Of a stretch of DNA of 64,000 nt, positions 52,408 through 60,826 are shown piece after piece. The notes under the pieces were generated by a model that was not told the DNA's origin, searched no databases, and was given only the letters and a program-made list of their open reading frames with translations. The DNA is from Ochrobactrum quorumnocens (GTDB lineage: Bacteria; Pseudomonadota; Alphaproteobacteria; Rhizobiales; Rhizobiaceae). Location: the NCBI RefSeq assembly GCF_002278035.1, contig NZ_CP022603.1:310001-374000 (forward strand). Reading direction: 5' to 3'. Every line of letters starts with the position of its first letter. The stretch's first letter is position 1. The position numbers and the translations under genes were made by a program.

Positions 52408-52434
52408 CACTATTCGAATATGGCGAATAATATT

Positions 52435-53355
52435 ATGGACCGATTTGATGCCATGCGGGTTTTTACCCGCGTTACAGAACGACGCAGTTTTACACTTGCT
52501 GCGGAAGATTTGGGGCTGCCAAGATCGACTGTAACGGATGCGATCAAGCAGCTGGAAAAGCGTCTTGGTGTCTGTCTGCTTCAGCGCACGACCCGTCATG
52601 TAAGCCCAACACTTGACGGTGAAGCTTATTATCGGCGCTGCATTTCTATTATCGAAGAATTGGAAGACGCGGAAGGCGCCTTTGCAGGAACCAAGCCGAA
52701 AGGAATATTGCGCATTGATGTGCATGGCACGCTTGCCCGCCATTTTCTTCTACCGGCCTTGCCACGCTTCTTCGAAACCTACCCCGAAATTGAGATCTAC
52801 ATGAGTGAAGGCGACCGTTTCGTCGATCTCGTCCGTGAAGGCATGGATTGTGTGTTGAGAGCCGGCATACTGCAGGATAGCGACATGATTGTTGGCCGCG
52901 TTGCCTTGCTAAAAGAGAGCACGCTGGCTTCTCCGGCCTATCTGGAACGCCATGGGATGCCCAGGCATCCTGACAGTTTGATACACGGTCATCAGATGGT
53001 TGGATTTCACTCAACATCGACCGGTGGTTTGCTGCCTTTAGAGTTTGCAGTCGCGGGTAGGGTCGTCGAGATCAGTTTGCCTGCGCCGATATCAGTCAAT
53101 GCGGCCGAAACTTATGTTTCGGCCGCGCGCCTAGGGTTAGGCCTGATCCAAGTTCCGATCTATCATGTTACAAAGCTGATGGAATCCGGAGAACTCATTG
53201 AAGTGCTTGCGGATTTCCCTCCAAAGCCGACGCCTGTTTCGCTGCTTTACAGACGAGAGCGTCAGCTTTCGCCACGCGTGCGCGTGTTTATGGAATGGCT
53301 GCAACGAGAGTTCAAAGATGCACAAGCATCCAACACTGATCTTGCATTCTTGTAG
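52435..53355 (+). CDS. LysR-family transcriptional regulator
   Basis: A 306-residue regulator with an N-terminal winged HTH (AMRVFTRVTERRSFTLAAEDLGLPRSTVTDAIKQLEKRLGVCLLQRTTRHVSPTLDG) and a C-terminal LysR-substrate domain. Start MDRFDA fits family length; the ATG five codons upstream has no ribosome site either. Divergent from the SDR gene with a candidate operator between. Confidence 0.9.
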   Translation: MDRFDAMRVFTRVTERRSFTLAAEDLGLPRSTVTDAIKQLEKRLGVCLLQRTTRHVSPTLDGEAYYRRCISIIEELEDAEGAFAGTKPKGILRIDVHGTLARHFLLPALPRFFETYPEIEIYMSEGDRFVDLVREGMDCVLRAGILQDSDMIVGRVALLKESTLASPAYLERHGMPRHPDSLIHGHQMVGFHSTSTGGLLPLEFAVAGRVVEISLPAPISVNAAETYVSAARLGLGLIQVPIYHVTKLMESGELIEVLADFPPKPTPVSLLYRRERQLSPRVRVFMEWLQREFKDAQASNTDLAFL

Positions 53356-53364
53356 TCTTGACGT

Positions 53365-54444
53365 ATGTCAGTGCGCGGGGGAGCGTTTTCGAACATGGTG
53401 TGTTTGCAATCTTTCAGGCTAAACATGCGATATGGAGCTATCCGGGCCGGCTTGAACGCAATTGCCTTTTCGGGTCTGGGTAAAATTTTTCCGGCTGCTA
53501 GTGGACGCGGCGTGGTCTTCACACTGCATCATGTTGGCCCAAACCAGACTGATGGATTTCAGCCCAATTCCATTCTGAAGGTTACACCTGAGTTTCTTAC
53601 AGAGACAATTCATACTGTGCTTGAAGCTGGCCTAACGCCTGTTCATCTGCATGATTTGCCTGGCCTCCTCGCAGACCGCTTCGACGATCGAAAATTTGTG
53701 GCCTTCACATTCGACGATGGTTATCGAAACAATGCAGAGATTGCAGCCCCGATTTTCCTTAAGTTTGGTATTCCCTATACTGTTTTTCCGACAATGGGCT
53801 TTGTCGATCGCACCCATACAATCTGGTGGGAAACGACAGAAGTGCTATTGAGAAATAATCCGCAGATCAGGTTCGATTTTGGTAAAGGGCTGGAGACAAT
53901 ACACACCGAAACGGTAACGCAAAAATATGCAGTGTTTGACAGATTAGCTGCATTTGTTCGTTTTTTTGATGAAGATGAGGCTGTTCGGCGTGTTGACGAA
54001 CTTGCAACCACGCAATGCAAGATTGATCCGCATGTAATTGTCGAAAACCTGGTTATGGACCGTGCACAGCTAAAATCGTTGGCGAACGATCCGCTCGTTC
54101 ACATTGGCGGACACACGATCGCGCATGTTAACCTTCGACGTGTGAATGAAGAACGTCTTGCCCACGAAATAGATGGATCAACCGCTGCAATTGAGGACTG
54201 TGTCGGCTATCGACCCAAATCATTCTCATACCCTTACGGTTGGTGCTCGGCGGTCGGCCAACGAGAAATAGAAATGACAGCCAAGGCTGGCTTTGTGGCA
54301 GCCGTTACGACTCAGCCAGCAGTTTTGCAGCGATCAGACGCTTTAAAGCCAACGGCTATAAAGCGCATATCGCTCAATGGTAACTTTCAGAAGCAACGCT
54401 ATGTCAAAGCGCTGATCTCAGGTCTTGCATTCAAGTTTTTATAG
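53365..54444 (+). CDS. Polysaccharide deacetylase family protein
   Basis: A 359-residue NodB-fold deacetylase of carbohydrate or peptidoglycan-type substrates. Motif 1 TFDDGY (FTFDDGYRNNAEI, ~residue 120) holds the catalytic/metal Asp pair. HTIAHVNL (H-x-x-x-H) completes the metal site, and SYPYGW is the later conserved motif. The N-terminus is uncertain: ATGs at 53365, 53395 and 53425 are all in frame, and none has a strong ribosome site. No clear signal peptide; a hydrophobic IRAGLNAIAFSGL near the start may anchor it. Confidence 0.85.
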   Translation: MSVRGGAFSNMVCLQSFRLNMRYGAIRAGLNAIAFSGLGKIFPAASGRGVVFTLHHVGPNQTDGFQPNSILKVTPEFLTETIHTVLEAGLTPVHLHDLPGLLADRFDDRKFVAFTFDDGYRNNAEIAAPIFLKFGIPYTVFPTMGFVDRTHTIWWETTEVLLRNNPQIRFDFGKGLETIHTETVTQKYAVFDRLAAFVRFFDEDEAVRRVDELATTQCKIDPHVIVENLVMDRAQLKSLANDPLVHIGGHTIAHVNLRRVNEERLAHEIDGSTAAIEDCVGYRPKSFSYPYGWCSAVGQREIEMTAKAGFVAAVTTQPAVLQRSDALKPTAIKRISLNGNFQKQRYVKALISGLAFKFL

Positions 54445-55335
54445 ATTTGGCTCAGATTCAAGCAGTTCCATGCACAATGCCTTGCTGGCGTCCGAAATAT
54501 CGGGATTGAATACCAGCCAATAGCCTTTCTTACTCGTGAGAGACACATCACAAGCAGGAACAAGCTGCCCCCGTTTAATCGCTCCGTCGATCAGTCCGGC
54601 CCACCCAAGGGCTACCCCTTGTTCGGCAATTGCCGCCTCTAGCACCAGATTATAAGTGTTGAACACCAACCCATAATTACCGTCGTCAATTTCCTGATCA
54701 ATCGCATCAAGCCAGGTCGGCCACGTAAACCAACGATCACCCTGCAAGGTATCGAGATGCAAAAGTGCTGTTGATCTTAACCCCTTTCCATTCGGAAACG
54801 GCCCGTGCTGATCGAGAAAGCCGGGGGAACAGACCGGCACAACGGACTCTCCCACAAAAGCAATCGCGTCTTTTGGAAAGTCCTCCCGCGAACCAAACAG
54901 AATGGCGATATCTGCCTCTCTGTGATCAAGCGGCTGCAACATGGATGATGCTGTGATGCGAACATCCACCTCTGGATATTTCGGACGGAATTTTGCGACA
55001 CGCGGCATCAACCAGAAGGCGGCAAAGCCATAATCCGTGGCTATCCGAAGCCCCGGTGTCCGTTGTCTGCGTCTGATTTGCTGAATGGCCTCTTCGATTC
55101 CATCAAGGCCAAGACGCACTGCCTCATAAAGTATGCGTCCCTCGGGCAATATTTCTACGCCACGTGCGCGTCTTGCGAATAGTGAAACGCCCAGCCGGTC
55201 TTCCATTCGTTTTATTTGATAGCTGACCGCTGGTTGAGTCATGCCCAGTTCGCGCGCCGCAAGGGTCAGATTTTCCAAACGCCCGACCGCTTCAAAAACG
55301 CCAAGACTGCCAAGATCCCATGATGAAGAAACCAT
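54439..55335 (-). CDS. LysR-family regulator, probable control of choX-betC
   Basis: A 298-residue GcvA-type LysR protein with N-terminal winged HTH (LGSLGVFEAVGRLENLTLAARELGMTQPAVSYQIKRMEDRLGVSLFARRARGV) and a ligand domain. AAGGAT precedes the ATG. It is divergent from choX across ~140 bp, the usual arrangement for a local activator, so control of choline-sulfate use is inferred. Overlaps the deacetylase gene end by 6 nt (convergent). Confidence 0.9.
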   Translation of the reverse strand: MVSSSWDLGSLGVFEAVGRLENLTLAARELGMTQPAVSYQIKRMEDRLGVSLFARRARGVEILPEGRILYEAVRLGLDGIEEAIQQIRRRQRTPGLRIATDYGFAAFWLMPRVAKFRPKYPEVDVRITASSMLQPLDHREADIAILFGSREDFPKDAIAFVGESVVPVCSPGFLDQHGPFPNGKGLRSTALLHLDTLQGDRWFTWPTWLDAIDQEIDDGNYGLVFNTYNLVLEAAIAEQGVALGWAGLIDGAIKRGQLVPACDVSLTSKKGYWLVFNPDISDASKALCMELLESEPNL

Positions 55336-55382
55336 AAATATCCTTTATGTCTCCAATAAAAAATGAATGTCTTTTCCCTTAT

Positions 55383-55405
55383 CCTTAAAGATGTTTTCCT
55401 TAAAG
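55383..55405. promoter_or_regulatory. Direct repeat in the LysR/choX intergenic region
   Basis: Two CCTTAAAG octamers begin 15 bp apart in the divergent promoter region. A possible regulator contact; no inverted partner seen. Confidence 0.3.
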
Positions 55406-55476
55406 GCAGAATGCAAGACATAACGAAATTTGATTTTATGGATCGGATTTCGTCAGAGCCAAACAGGGGAAAATGA

Positions 55477-56421
55477 ATGCGCTATCTCAAACTGACGACA
55501 CTTGCACTGGCAGCGTTCACGGGGCTTACGGGCGTGGCTTCTGCAGCAGATTCTGCAAAGTGCGAAACTATTCGTCTCTCTGATCCGGGTTGGACAGATA
55601 TTACCTCAACAAATTCCATCGCCAGCGTACTGCTCGACGGTCTGGGCTATAAGGCCGACGTGAAAACGATGTCGGTGCCCATTGGTTATGAGGCCCTTAA
55701 AACTGGCAACACCGATGTGTTCCTTGGCAACTGGATGCCAGCGCAACAGACGTTCCGCGATGACCTCGATAGCGCCAAGGCTGCTGAAGTACTGGTCAAG
55801 AACCTTGAAGGCGCAAAGTTTACTCTGGCTGTACCAGATTATGTCGCCAAAGACGGCGTGAAGGACTTTGCAGATCTCGCGGCTCACGCCGACAAATTTG
55901 GTAAAGAAATTTATGGCATTGAGCCGGGCGCCCCGGCCAATCAGAACATTCAGAAAATTATCGAAGACAAGAAGTTCAAGCTCGATGGCTGGAAGATCGT
56001 AGAATCGAGCGAACAGGCTATGCTTGCGCAGGTTGATCGTAGAAACCGGGACAAGCAATGGGTGGTCTTCCTGGCTTGGGCGCCGCATCCGATGAACACC
56101 AAGCTCAATATTGAATATCTGTCTGGTGGTGATGATTATTTCGGCCCGAACTATGGCGGCGCGGAAGTTTATACGCTGTCGCGCACTGGCTGGGCGGGCG
56201 AATGCCCGAATGCAGCGAACTTTTTCAAGAAGCTCGTTTTCACTGTCGATATTGAAAATGAGGTGATGGACAAGATCCTGAATGAAGGGACCGAAGGTCC
56301 AGCGGCGGCTACCGCATGGCTGAAGGCTAATCCGGAGCATATCGATAAGTGGCTCGAGGGTGTCACCACCTTCAAAGGCGAACCAGGAGCGGCAGCGGTA
56401 AAGGCAAAACTTGGCCTGTAA
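55477..56421 (+). CDS. choX: Choline-binding periplasmic protein ChoX
   Basis: A 314-residue OpuAC-type binding protein. Signal peptide MRYLKLTTLALAAFTGLTGVASA-AD, then LSDPGWTDITSTNSIASVLLDGLGY, GNTDVFLGNWMPAQQ, a central GIEPGAPANQNIQKI, WAPHPMN and PNYGGAEVYTLSRTGWAGECPN; the Trp/Tyr residues form the aromatic choline cage in ChoX. CAGGGGA precedes the ATG. No choV/choW permease-ATPase pair follows, so the membrane partners must be elsewhere. Upstream of choline-sulfatase. Confidence 0.9.
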   Translation: MRYLKLTTLALAAFTGLTGVASAADSAKCETIRLSDPGWTDITSTNSIASVLLDGLGYKADVKTMSVPIGYEALKTGNTDVFLGNWMPAQQTFRDDLDSAKAAEVLVKNLEGAKFTLAVPDYVAKDGVKDFADLAAHADKFGKEIYGIEPGAPANQNIQKIIEDKKFKLDGWKIVESSEQAMLAQVDRRNRDKQWVVFLAWAPHPMNTKLNIEYLSGGDDYFGPNYGGAEVYTLSRTGWAGECPNAANFFKKLVFTVDIENEVMDKILNEGTEGPAAATAWLKANPEHIDKWLEGVTTFKGEPGAAAVKAKLGL

Positions 56422-56428
56422 AATCCGC

Positions 56429-56534
56429 TAGAGCAGTTCCAGTTAAGACTGAATTGTTGAAGCCGCTCTATCGGTTTGCTTTTACGCATTATCCAACGCA
56501 GAAGGCTCACTCACTTTTGCTAGAAAATGCTCTA
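56429..56534 (-). repeat. Palindromic intergenic repeat, copy 5
   Basis: 106 bp bounded by TAGAGCA and TGCTCTA, with an internal small hairpin half, a TTTTACGCATTATCC block and CTCACTTTTGCTAGAAAATGC, the same order as copies 2 and 6. It lies between choX and betC, 7 nt after the choX stop. Confidence 0.85.
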
Positions 56535-56609
56535 AGCATTCTTTTTCGGCGGGCGTTTTCAGCGTCCGCCGCTCTGCGTTGATTTCTTTTAATTTATGGT
56601 CACAGCCAA

Positions 56610-58118
56610 ATGAAAAAGCCGAATATCCTCGTTCTGATGGTTGATCAGCTGAACGGAACCTTCTTTCCTGATGGCCCCGCGGAGTTTCTGCACACGCCGA
56701 ACTTACGCAAACTAGCCGAGCGCTCGGTGCGTTTTGCAAATTGCTACACAGCAAGCCCGTTATGCGCTCCGGCACGCGCATCGTTCATGTCGGGACAACT
56801 GCCTTCCCGAACCGGCGTCTATGACAATGCAGCGGAGTTTTCGTCCGAAATTCCGACCTATGCGCACCATTTGCGCAATGCGGGTTATCAGACGGCCCTA
56901 TCAGGCAAAATGCATTTTGTCGGCCCGGATCAGTTGCACGGCTTTGAACAGCGCCTGACGACAGACATTTATCCTGCCGATTTTGGCTGGACACCTGATT
57001 ATCGCAAGCCGGGCGAACGTATTGACTGGTGGTATCATAATCTTGGCTCGATCACCGGTGCTGGAACGGCAGAAATCACCAATCAGCTCGAGTATGACGA
57101 TGAAGTCGCCTATCAGGCAGAAGCCAAGCTCTACGATCTTGCGCGTGGTCATGATGAACGCCCCTGGTGTTTGACCGTGAGCTTCACACATCCGCATGAC
57201 CCCTATGTCGCCCGCAAGCGTTTCCACGATCTTTATGCAAATATTCCAGAGCTTGATCCGAAAATTGGGCCTTTGCCGGAATGCGAAATCGACCCACATA
57301 GCGAGCGTCTGCTGCGCGCCTGTAAGGCCGAAGACTATGATATTACTAGCGAGCAGATAAGAGCCGCTCGGCAGGCATATTTTGCCAATATCTCCTATGT
57401 CGATGACAAGATTGGCAATCTGCTTGATGTGCTTGAGCGGTGCGGTATGAGCGAGAACACACTGATCGTATTCACTTCCGATCATGGCGATATGCTAGGG
57501 GAACGTGGTCTGTGGTTCAAGATGAACTTCTTTGAAGGCTCTGCACGCGTACCGCTGATGATTGCCGCACCCCAGTTAACGCCGGGATTGGTAGGAGAAG
57601 CCGTCTCCACGCTTGATGTGCTGCCAACGCTTTCTGATCTCGCGGGTATAGACCTTAAAGGCATCATGCCGTGGACGGACGGTGTATCGCTTATCAATGT
57701 TGCTTCAGGTGTGCAGCCGCGTGGCGCAGTGCCTATGGAATATGCCGCTGAGGGCACCATCGCGCCGATGGTTTCTTTGCGGGAAGGCGAGTGGAAGTTG
57801 AATCTTTGCCGATTTGACCCGCCGCAATTGTTCAACCTCGTCAATGATCCGGATGAATTAAAAAATCTGGCTGCTTCGCCTGAACATAAAGAAACACTAG
57901 AGCGACTTTCGGGCCAAGCCGCGCAACGCTGGGACCTTGAACTTTATGATAGCCAGGTACGGGCAAGCCAGGCGCGCCGCCATGTGGTTTATCCAGCACT
58001 CCGCAACGGTGCTTACTATCCATGGGATTATCAACCATTACAGAAGGCATCAGAACGCTATATGCGCAATCATATGGATCTGAATGTTCTGGAGGAAAAT
58101 CAACGTTTTCCGCGTTAG
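56610..58118 (+). CDS. betC: Choline-sulfatase BetC
   Basis: Hydrolyses choline-O-sulfate to choline and sulfate; 502 residues, the family length. The sulfatase signature CAPARASFMSGQLPSR starts at C52, which is converted to formylglycine. Metal-site D12 (LVLMVDQLN), GKMHFVGPDQLHGFE, SFTHPHDPY, TSDHGDMLGERGLWFKMNFFEGSARVPL, and the C-terminal BetC-specific extension (RRHVVYPALRNGAYYPWDYQP) are visible. No ribosome site before the ATG. Its TAG stop belongs to the next repeat. Supplies choline for betaine synthesis. Confidence 0.93.
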   Translation: MKKPNILVLMVDQLNGTFFPDGPAEFLHTPNLRKLAERSVRFANCYTASPLCAPARASFMSGQLPSRTGVYDNAAEFSSEIPTYAHHLRNAGYQTALSGKMHFVGPDQLHGFEQRLTTDIYPADFGWTPDYRKPGERIDWWYHNLGSITGAGTAEITNQLEYDDEVAYQAEAKLYDLARGHDERPWCLTVSFTHPHDPYVARKRFHDLYANIPELDPKIGPLPECEIDPHSERLLRACKAEDYDITSEQIRAARQAYFANISYVDDKIGNLLDVLERCGMSENTLIVFTSDHGDMLGERGLWFKMNFFEGSARVPLMIAAPQLTPGLVGEAVSTLDVLPTLSDLAGIDLKGIMPWTDGVSLINVASGVQPRGAVPMEYAAEGTIAPMVSLREGEWKLNLCRFDPPQLFNLVNDPDELKNLAASPEHKETLERLSGQAAQRWDLELYDSQVRASQARRHVVYPALRNGAYYPWDYQPLQKASERYMRNHMDLNVLEENQRFPR

Positions 58119-58212
58119 AGCAAAGCTTGTTCGTTGAATCTGCTCTAACTATTTGTTTTTACGCATTATCCTTATGCAAAACTGCTTCGCGATTTTGCGG
58201 CAAATGCTTTAA
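58115..58212 (-). repeat. Palindromic intergenic repeat, copy 6
   Basis: About 98 bp starting TTAGAGC, with small hairpin half (ending GCTCTAA), TTTTTACGCATTATCC and a CAAAACTGC...GCGGCAAATGC tail. Same family and orientation as copies 2 and 5. The TAG at its left end is the betC stop. Confidence 0.8.
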
Positions 58213-58250
58213 GTCTGATAAAAAAGCTGATCAAAGGTCAGCCTTTTTAT

Positions 58251-58970
58251 TTAACGGAGAATATCGGAGAGGCGCTTCTGCTCTTTTTCCATGCGATCAA
58301 GATTGAGGCCGGCAAGTAGGTCCAGAATATGCGTCTTCATCAGGGATTCAGCTTCTTCAACTTTATGCTGCTCAATAGCGTCAACAAGCGCATTATGTGC
58401 ATGGCTTTCACAGGTCGTTTCCCGGCGCTGCCAATAAAGCGCAATGATAAGCGATGAGCGCGGCAACAGCTCTGCAACGAAACCCGCCAGAATGGAATGT
58501 CCCGCAATCTCTGCAAGATCAAGGTGAAAGCGTGCCGAAAGCCTGATTGCATCGCTGTCGCGGCCAGCATGAAGCGCCGCGTGTTCGTCATCCAGATGTT
58601 TGCGAAGCTTGGCAATATCCTCTGCCGTTGCCACCTTGGCTGCAAGTGCTGCGACTTCGGGCTCAATCAGTGTCCGAGCCTCAAACACTTCTCGCGCTTC
58701 TTCCCGCGAGGGTTCTGCAACAAATGCGCCGCGATTGGGTTCAAGGCGCGCAAGTCGATCATGCGAGAGCGCCTGTAGGGCTGATCGCACGACTGCACGG
58801 CTGACAGAATATATCGTTGCCAGCTCATCTTCCGGCAGTTTGGTGCCGGGTAGTAACTGATGGCCAACTATTGCGTCACGCAGGCCTTGATAAACGGAGT
58901 GCCAGCGCGCGCCCCCATTGCTATTGCCGTTATCAGTTGTGTCTGGTGCGTTAGAGCCAAAAGAATTCAT
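58251..58970 (-). CDS. FadR-subfamily GntR transcriptional regulator
   Basis: A 239-residue regulator with an N-terminal winged HTH (LPGTKLPEDELATIYSVSRAVVRSALQALSHDRLARLEPNRGAFVAEP, residues ~40-86) and a C-terminal FCD domain with helices carrying the metal-site residues (ARFHLDLAEIAGHS, ESHAHNALVDAIEQH). It has a low-complexity Asn/Gly-rich N-terminal tail. Same strand as, and just downstream of, a racemase gene and an ABC transporter, which it probably regulates. Ribosome site weak. Confidence 0.88.
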   Translation of the reverse strand: MNSFGSNAPDTTDNGNSNGGARWHSVYQGLRDAIVGHQLLPGTKLPEDELATIYSVSRAVVRSALQALSHDRLARLEPNRGAFVAEPSREEAREVFEARTLIEPEVAALAAKVATAEDIAKLRKHLDDEHAALHAGRDSDAIRLSARFHLDLAEIAGHSILAGFVAELLPRSSLIIALYWQRRETTCESHAHNALVDAIEQHKVEEAESLMKTHILDLLAGLNLDRMEKEQKRLSDILR

Positions 58971-59056
58971 TTGTGTCCGGTTGCCAGGTTATTCAGTTCG
59001 CTGGAAACTCTACGAACACGTAGAGCTTCTCACGTACATATCGAACTCACCTCAAT

Positions 59057-59071
59057 AATTGTCAACAAATT
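59057..59071. promoter_or_regulatory. Candidate FadR/GntR operator
   Basis: AATTGTCAACAAATT is a near-palindrome with TTGT/ACAA arms ~90 nt before the GntR start, compatible with autoregulation. Short and AT-rich, so weak evidence. Confidence 0.3.
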
Positions 59072-59165
59072 CGGCAATTTGATCTACAACATGGGATCGA
59101 TAGGTTAGACAAAGCGGCTCCCGCCAACCCTCAGTCACTGGAACCGCTCCGTCTTTATGCGCAAT

Positions 59166-59897
59166 TCACCGGCCTGGTGAATATGGTTCAAATATTCCTT
59201 CAAAGGCCTTCGTCCGTGGCGGAAGGTATCCGCCTCGTTTGGATGTCTTCAAACCTAAGCTTACCAGCCCTTCACAGAGCTTGACTGCAGCTGTCACGCC
59301 ATCAATCACCGGCAAACCATGTTCTTGCGATAAGGACGCAGCGAGATCGGCCATGCCCGCACAGCCCAACACAATTGCTTCAGCATGATCATCCCGAATT
59401 GCACGCGCTATCTCTTCAGAAATTCGCTTTCTCGCATCAGAGCCGGGAACTTCCAATTCCAGAACAGCAACATCGCTGGCTCTTACACGAGTGCAACGCG
59501 TCGCCAAGCCATAACGAACCAGATTATGCTCGATTGCAGGCACCGAGCGGGAGAGGGTGGTCACTACACTGAACTTGCCTGAAATCAGGCTCGCCGTGTG
59601 GAACGCAGCCTCACCAATGCCAATCACAGGCATTGTGCTGGCACAACGTGCAGCATCTAATCCCGTATCGTCGAAACAAGCTATGATGCAAGCATCAGCC
59701 GACGAATGCTTCTGCATTTCTCCGATTAAGCCAGGAATTGCAAATACCTCGTCGAAGTAACCTTCTATGCTGGGTGGGCCGTCCTTGGGATTGACGGCTA
59801 TGATATTGGTATCGGCCATTGCTACGCTGCGCGCAGCTTCGCCGATCTTCCGCGTCATGGAAGCGGTCGTATTCGGGTTGACGACAAGTATGTCCAT
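59166..59897 (-). CDS. Asp/Glu/hydantoin-type racemase
   Basis: A 243-residue cofactor-independent racemase fold with two catalytic cysteines, C74 (IIACFDDTGLDAAR) and C179 (VLGCAGMADL), the pattern of hydantoin or allantoin racemases. The N-terminal ILVVNPNTTASMT is family-typical. GAGGAA precedes the ATG. It lies downstream of a livKHMGF-type importer and upstream of a FadR regulator, so its substrate may be the imported compound (a hydantoin, allantoin or amino acid derivative); not proven. Confidence 0.85.
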   Translation of the reverse strand: MDILVVNPNTTASMTRKIGEAARSVAMADTNIIAVNPKDGPPSIEGYFDEVFAIPGLIGEMQKHSSADACIIACFDDTGLDAARCASTMPVIGIGEAAFHTASLISGKFSVVTTLSRSVPAIEHNLVRYGLATRCTRVRASDVAVLELEVPGSDARKRISEEIARAIRDDHAEAIVLGCAGMADLAASLSQEHGLPVIDGVTAAVKLCEGLVSLGLKTSKRGGYLPPRTKAFEGIFEPYSPGR

Positions 59898-59989
59898 TTC
59901 CTCAAACCATCTTTTTTTATCGTTGTTGATGGCTTGAAGCGCACAGCGATTATAAATTCCGCTCCACGCTTCAAGTTGTTATTTTAAAA

Positions 59990-60011
59990 GGAAATCTTGA
60001 TCTTGATTTCC
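59990..60011 (-). terminator. Probable liv-operon terminator
   Basis: GGAAATC and GATTTCC arms with an 8-nt loop, followed on the minus strand by TTTTAAAA. About 90 nt beyond the livF stop. Confidence 0.55.
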
Positions 60012-60052
60012 GGAAATGCTTTAGGCACAGCATTGCCTCTAAGCCGAATTCG

Positions 60053-60085
60053 AGCAGCCGTGCATGCCCCCACGATACGGCTGCT
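60053..60085 (-). other. Hairpin just after livF
   Basis: AGCAGCCGT and ACGGCTGCT arms with a 15-nt loop, 17 nt past the livF stop. No T-run; may protect the mRNA end. Confidence 0.5.
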
Positions 60086-60101
60086 GATCTGGTGTCGCGA
60101 A

Positions 60102-60824
60102 TTAGATTTCGCCCCCCAGATAGAGTTTCTTCACGCGCTCGTCTGAGATAAGCTCTTCTGAATTACCCGAGAGCACAATCTTGCCGGTGGTGAGCGCATA
60201 AGCCCGCTGTGAGATACGAAGCGCCATGCGCGAGTTTTGCTCTACGAGCAGAACACTCACTTTTTCATCACGATTGATGGCCACGATTGAACGAGCGATG
60301 TCCTGCACCAGCTTAGGTGCGACGCCCAGTGATGGTTCATCAAGAAGCAACAACTTAGGTTTTGCCATCAGCGCGCGCCCGATGACGAGCATCTGCTGTT
60401 CACCGCCACTCATAGTGCCAGCTGCTTGCGAGTAGCGTTCTTTAAGACGAGGGAAGCGGCCCATCACCATTTCCAGCGTGTTGGCAATTTCCGCCTTACC
60501 GGATCGCGTAAAAGCCCCCATCAAGAGATTGTCGCGTACGCTCATATAAGGAAAGACACGGCGTCCCTCCGGAACCATAGCGATACCCATTTCAACAATC
60601 GTATCCGAACGGGTGCCATCAAGACGACGTCCTTCGAAATAAATCTCGCCTTTGCGCAGTTTGTTCAGCCCTGTAATCGCTCGCAGAATTGAGGATTTTC
60701 CAGCACCGTTCGCACCAATGAGGGCGACTGTTTCGCCTTGGTTGACCGTTAGCGAAACGCCTTTGAGGGCATAGACGTGATCATAATAGAGTTCAGCATC
60801 AGTAACTTTCAGAAGCTCTGTCAT
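60102..60824 (-). CDS. livF: Branched-chain-type ABC importer ATPase LivF
   Basis: ATPase subunit of 240 residues. Walker A GANGAGKSS, signature MSGGEQQMLVIGRALM, Walker B LLLLDEPSLGV, H-loop LLVEQNS. MALRISQRAYALTTGKI is typical of LivF. It starts 2 nt after livG. Paralogous to LivG. The importer family also includes urea, amide and hydantoin-type transporters, so the branched-chain substrate is by name only. Confidence 0.88.
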   Translation of the reverse strand: MTELLKVTDAELYYDHVYALKGVSLTVNQGETVALIGANGAGKSSILRAITGLNKLRKGEIYFEGRRLDGTRSDTIVEMGIAMVPEGRRVFPYMSVRDNLLMGAFTRSGKAEIANTLEMVMGRFPRLKERYSQAAGTMSGGEQQMLVIGRALMAKPKLLLLDEPSLGVAPKLVQDIARSIVAINRDEKVSVLLVEQNSRMALRISQRAYALTTGKIVLSGNSEELISDERVKKLYLGGEI

Positions 60825-60826
60825 GA

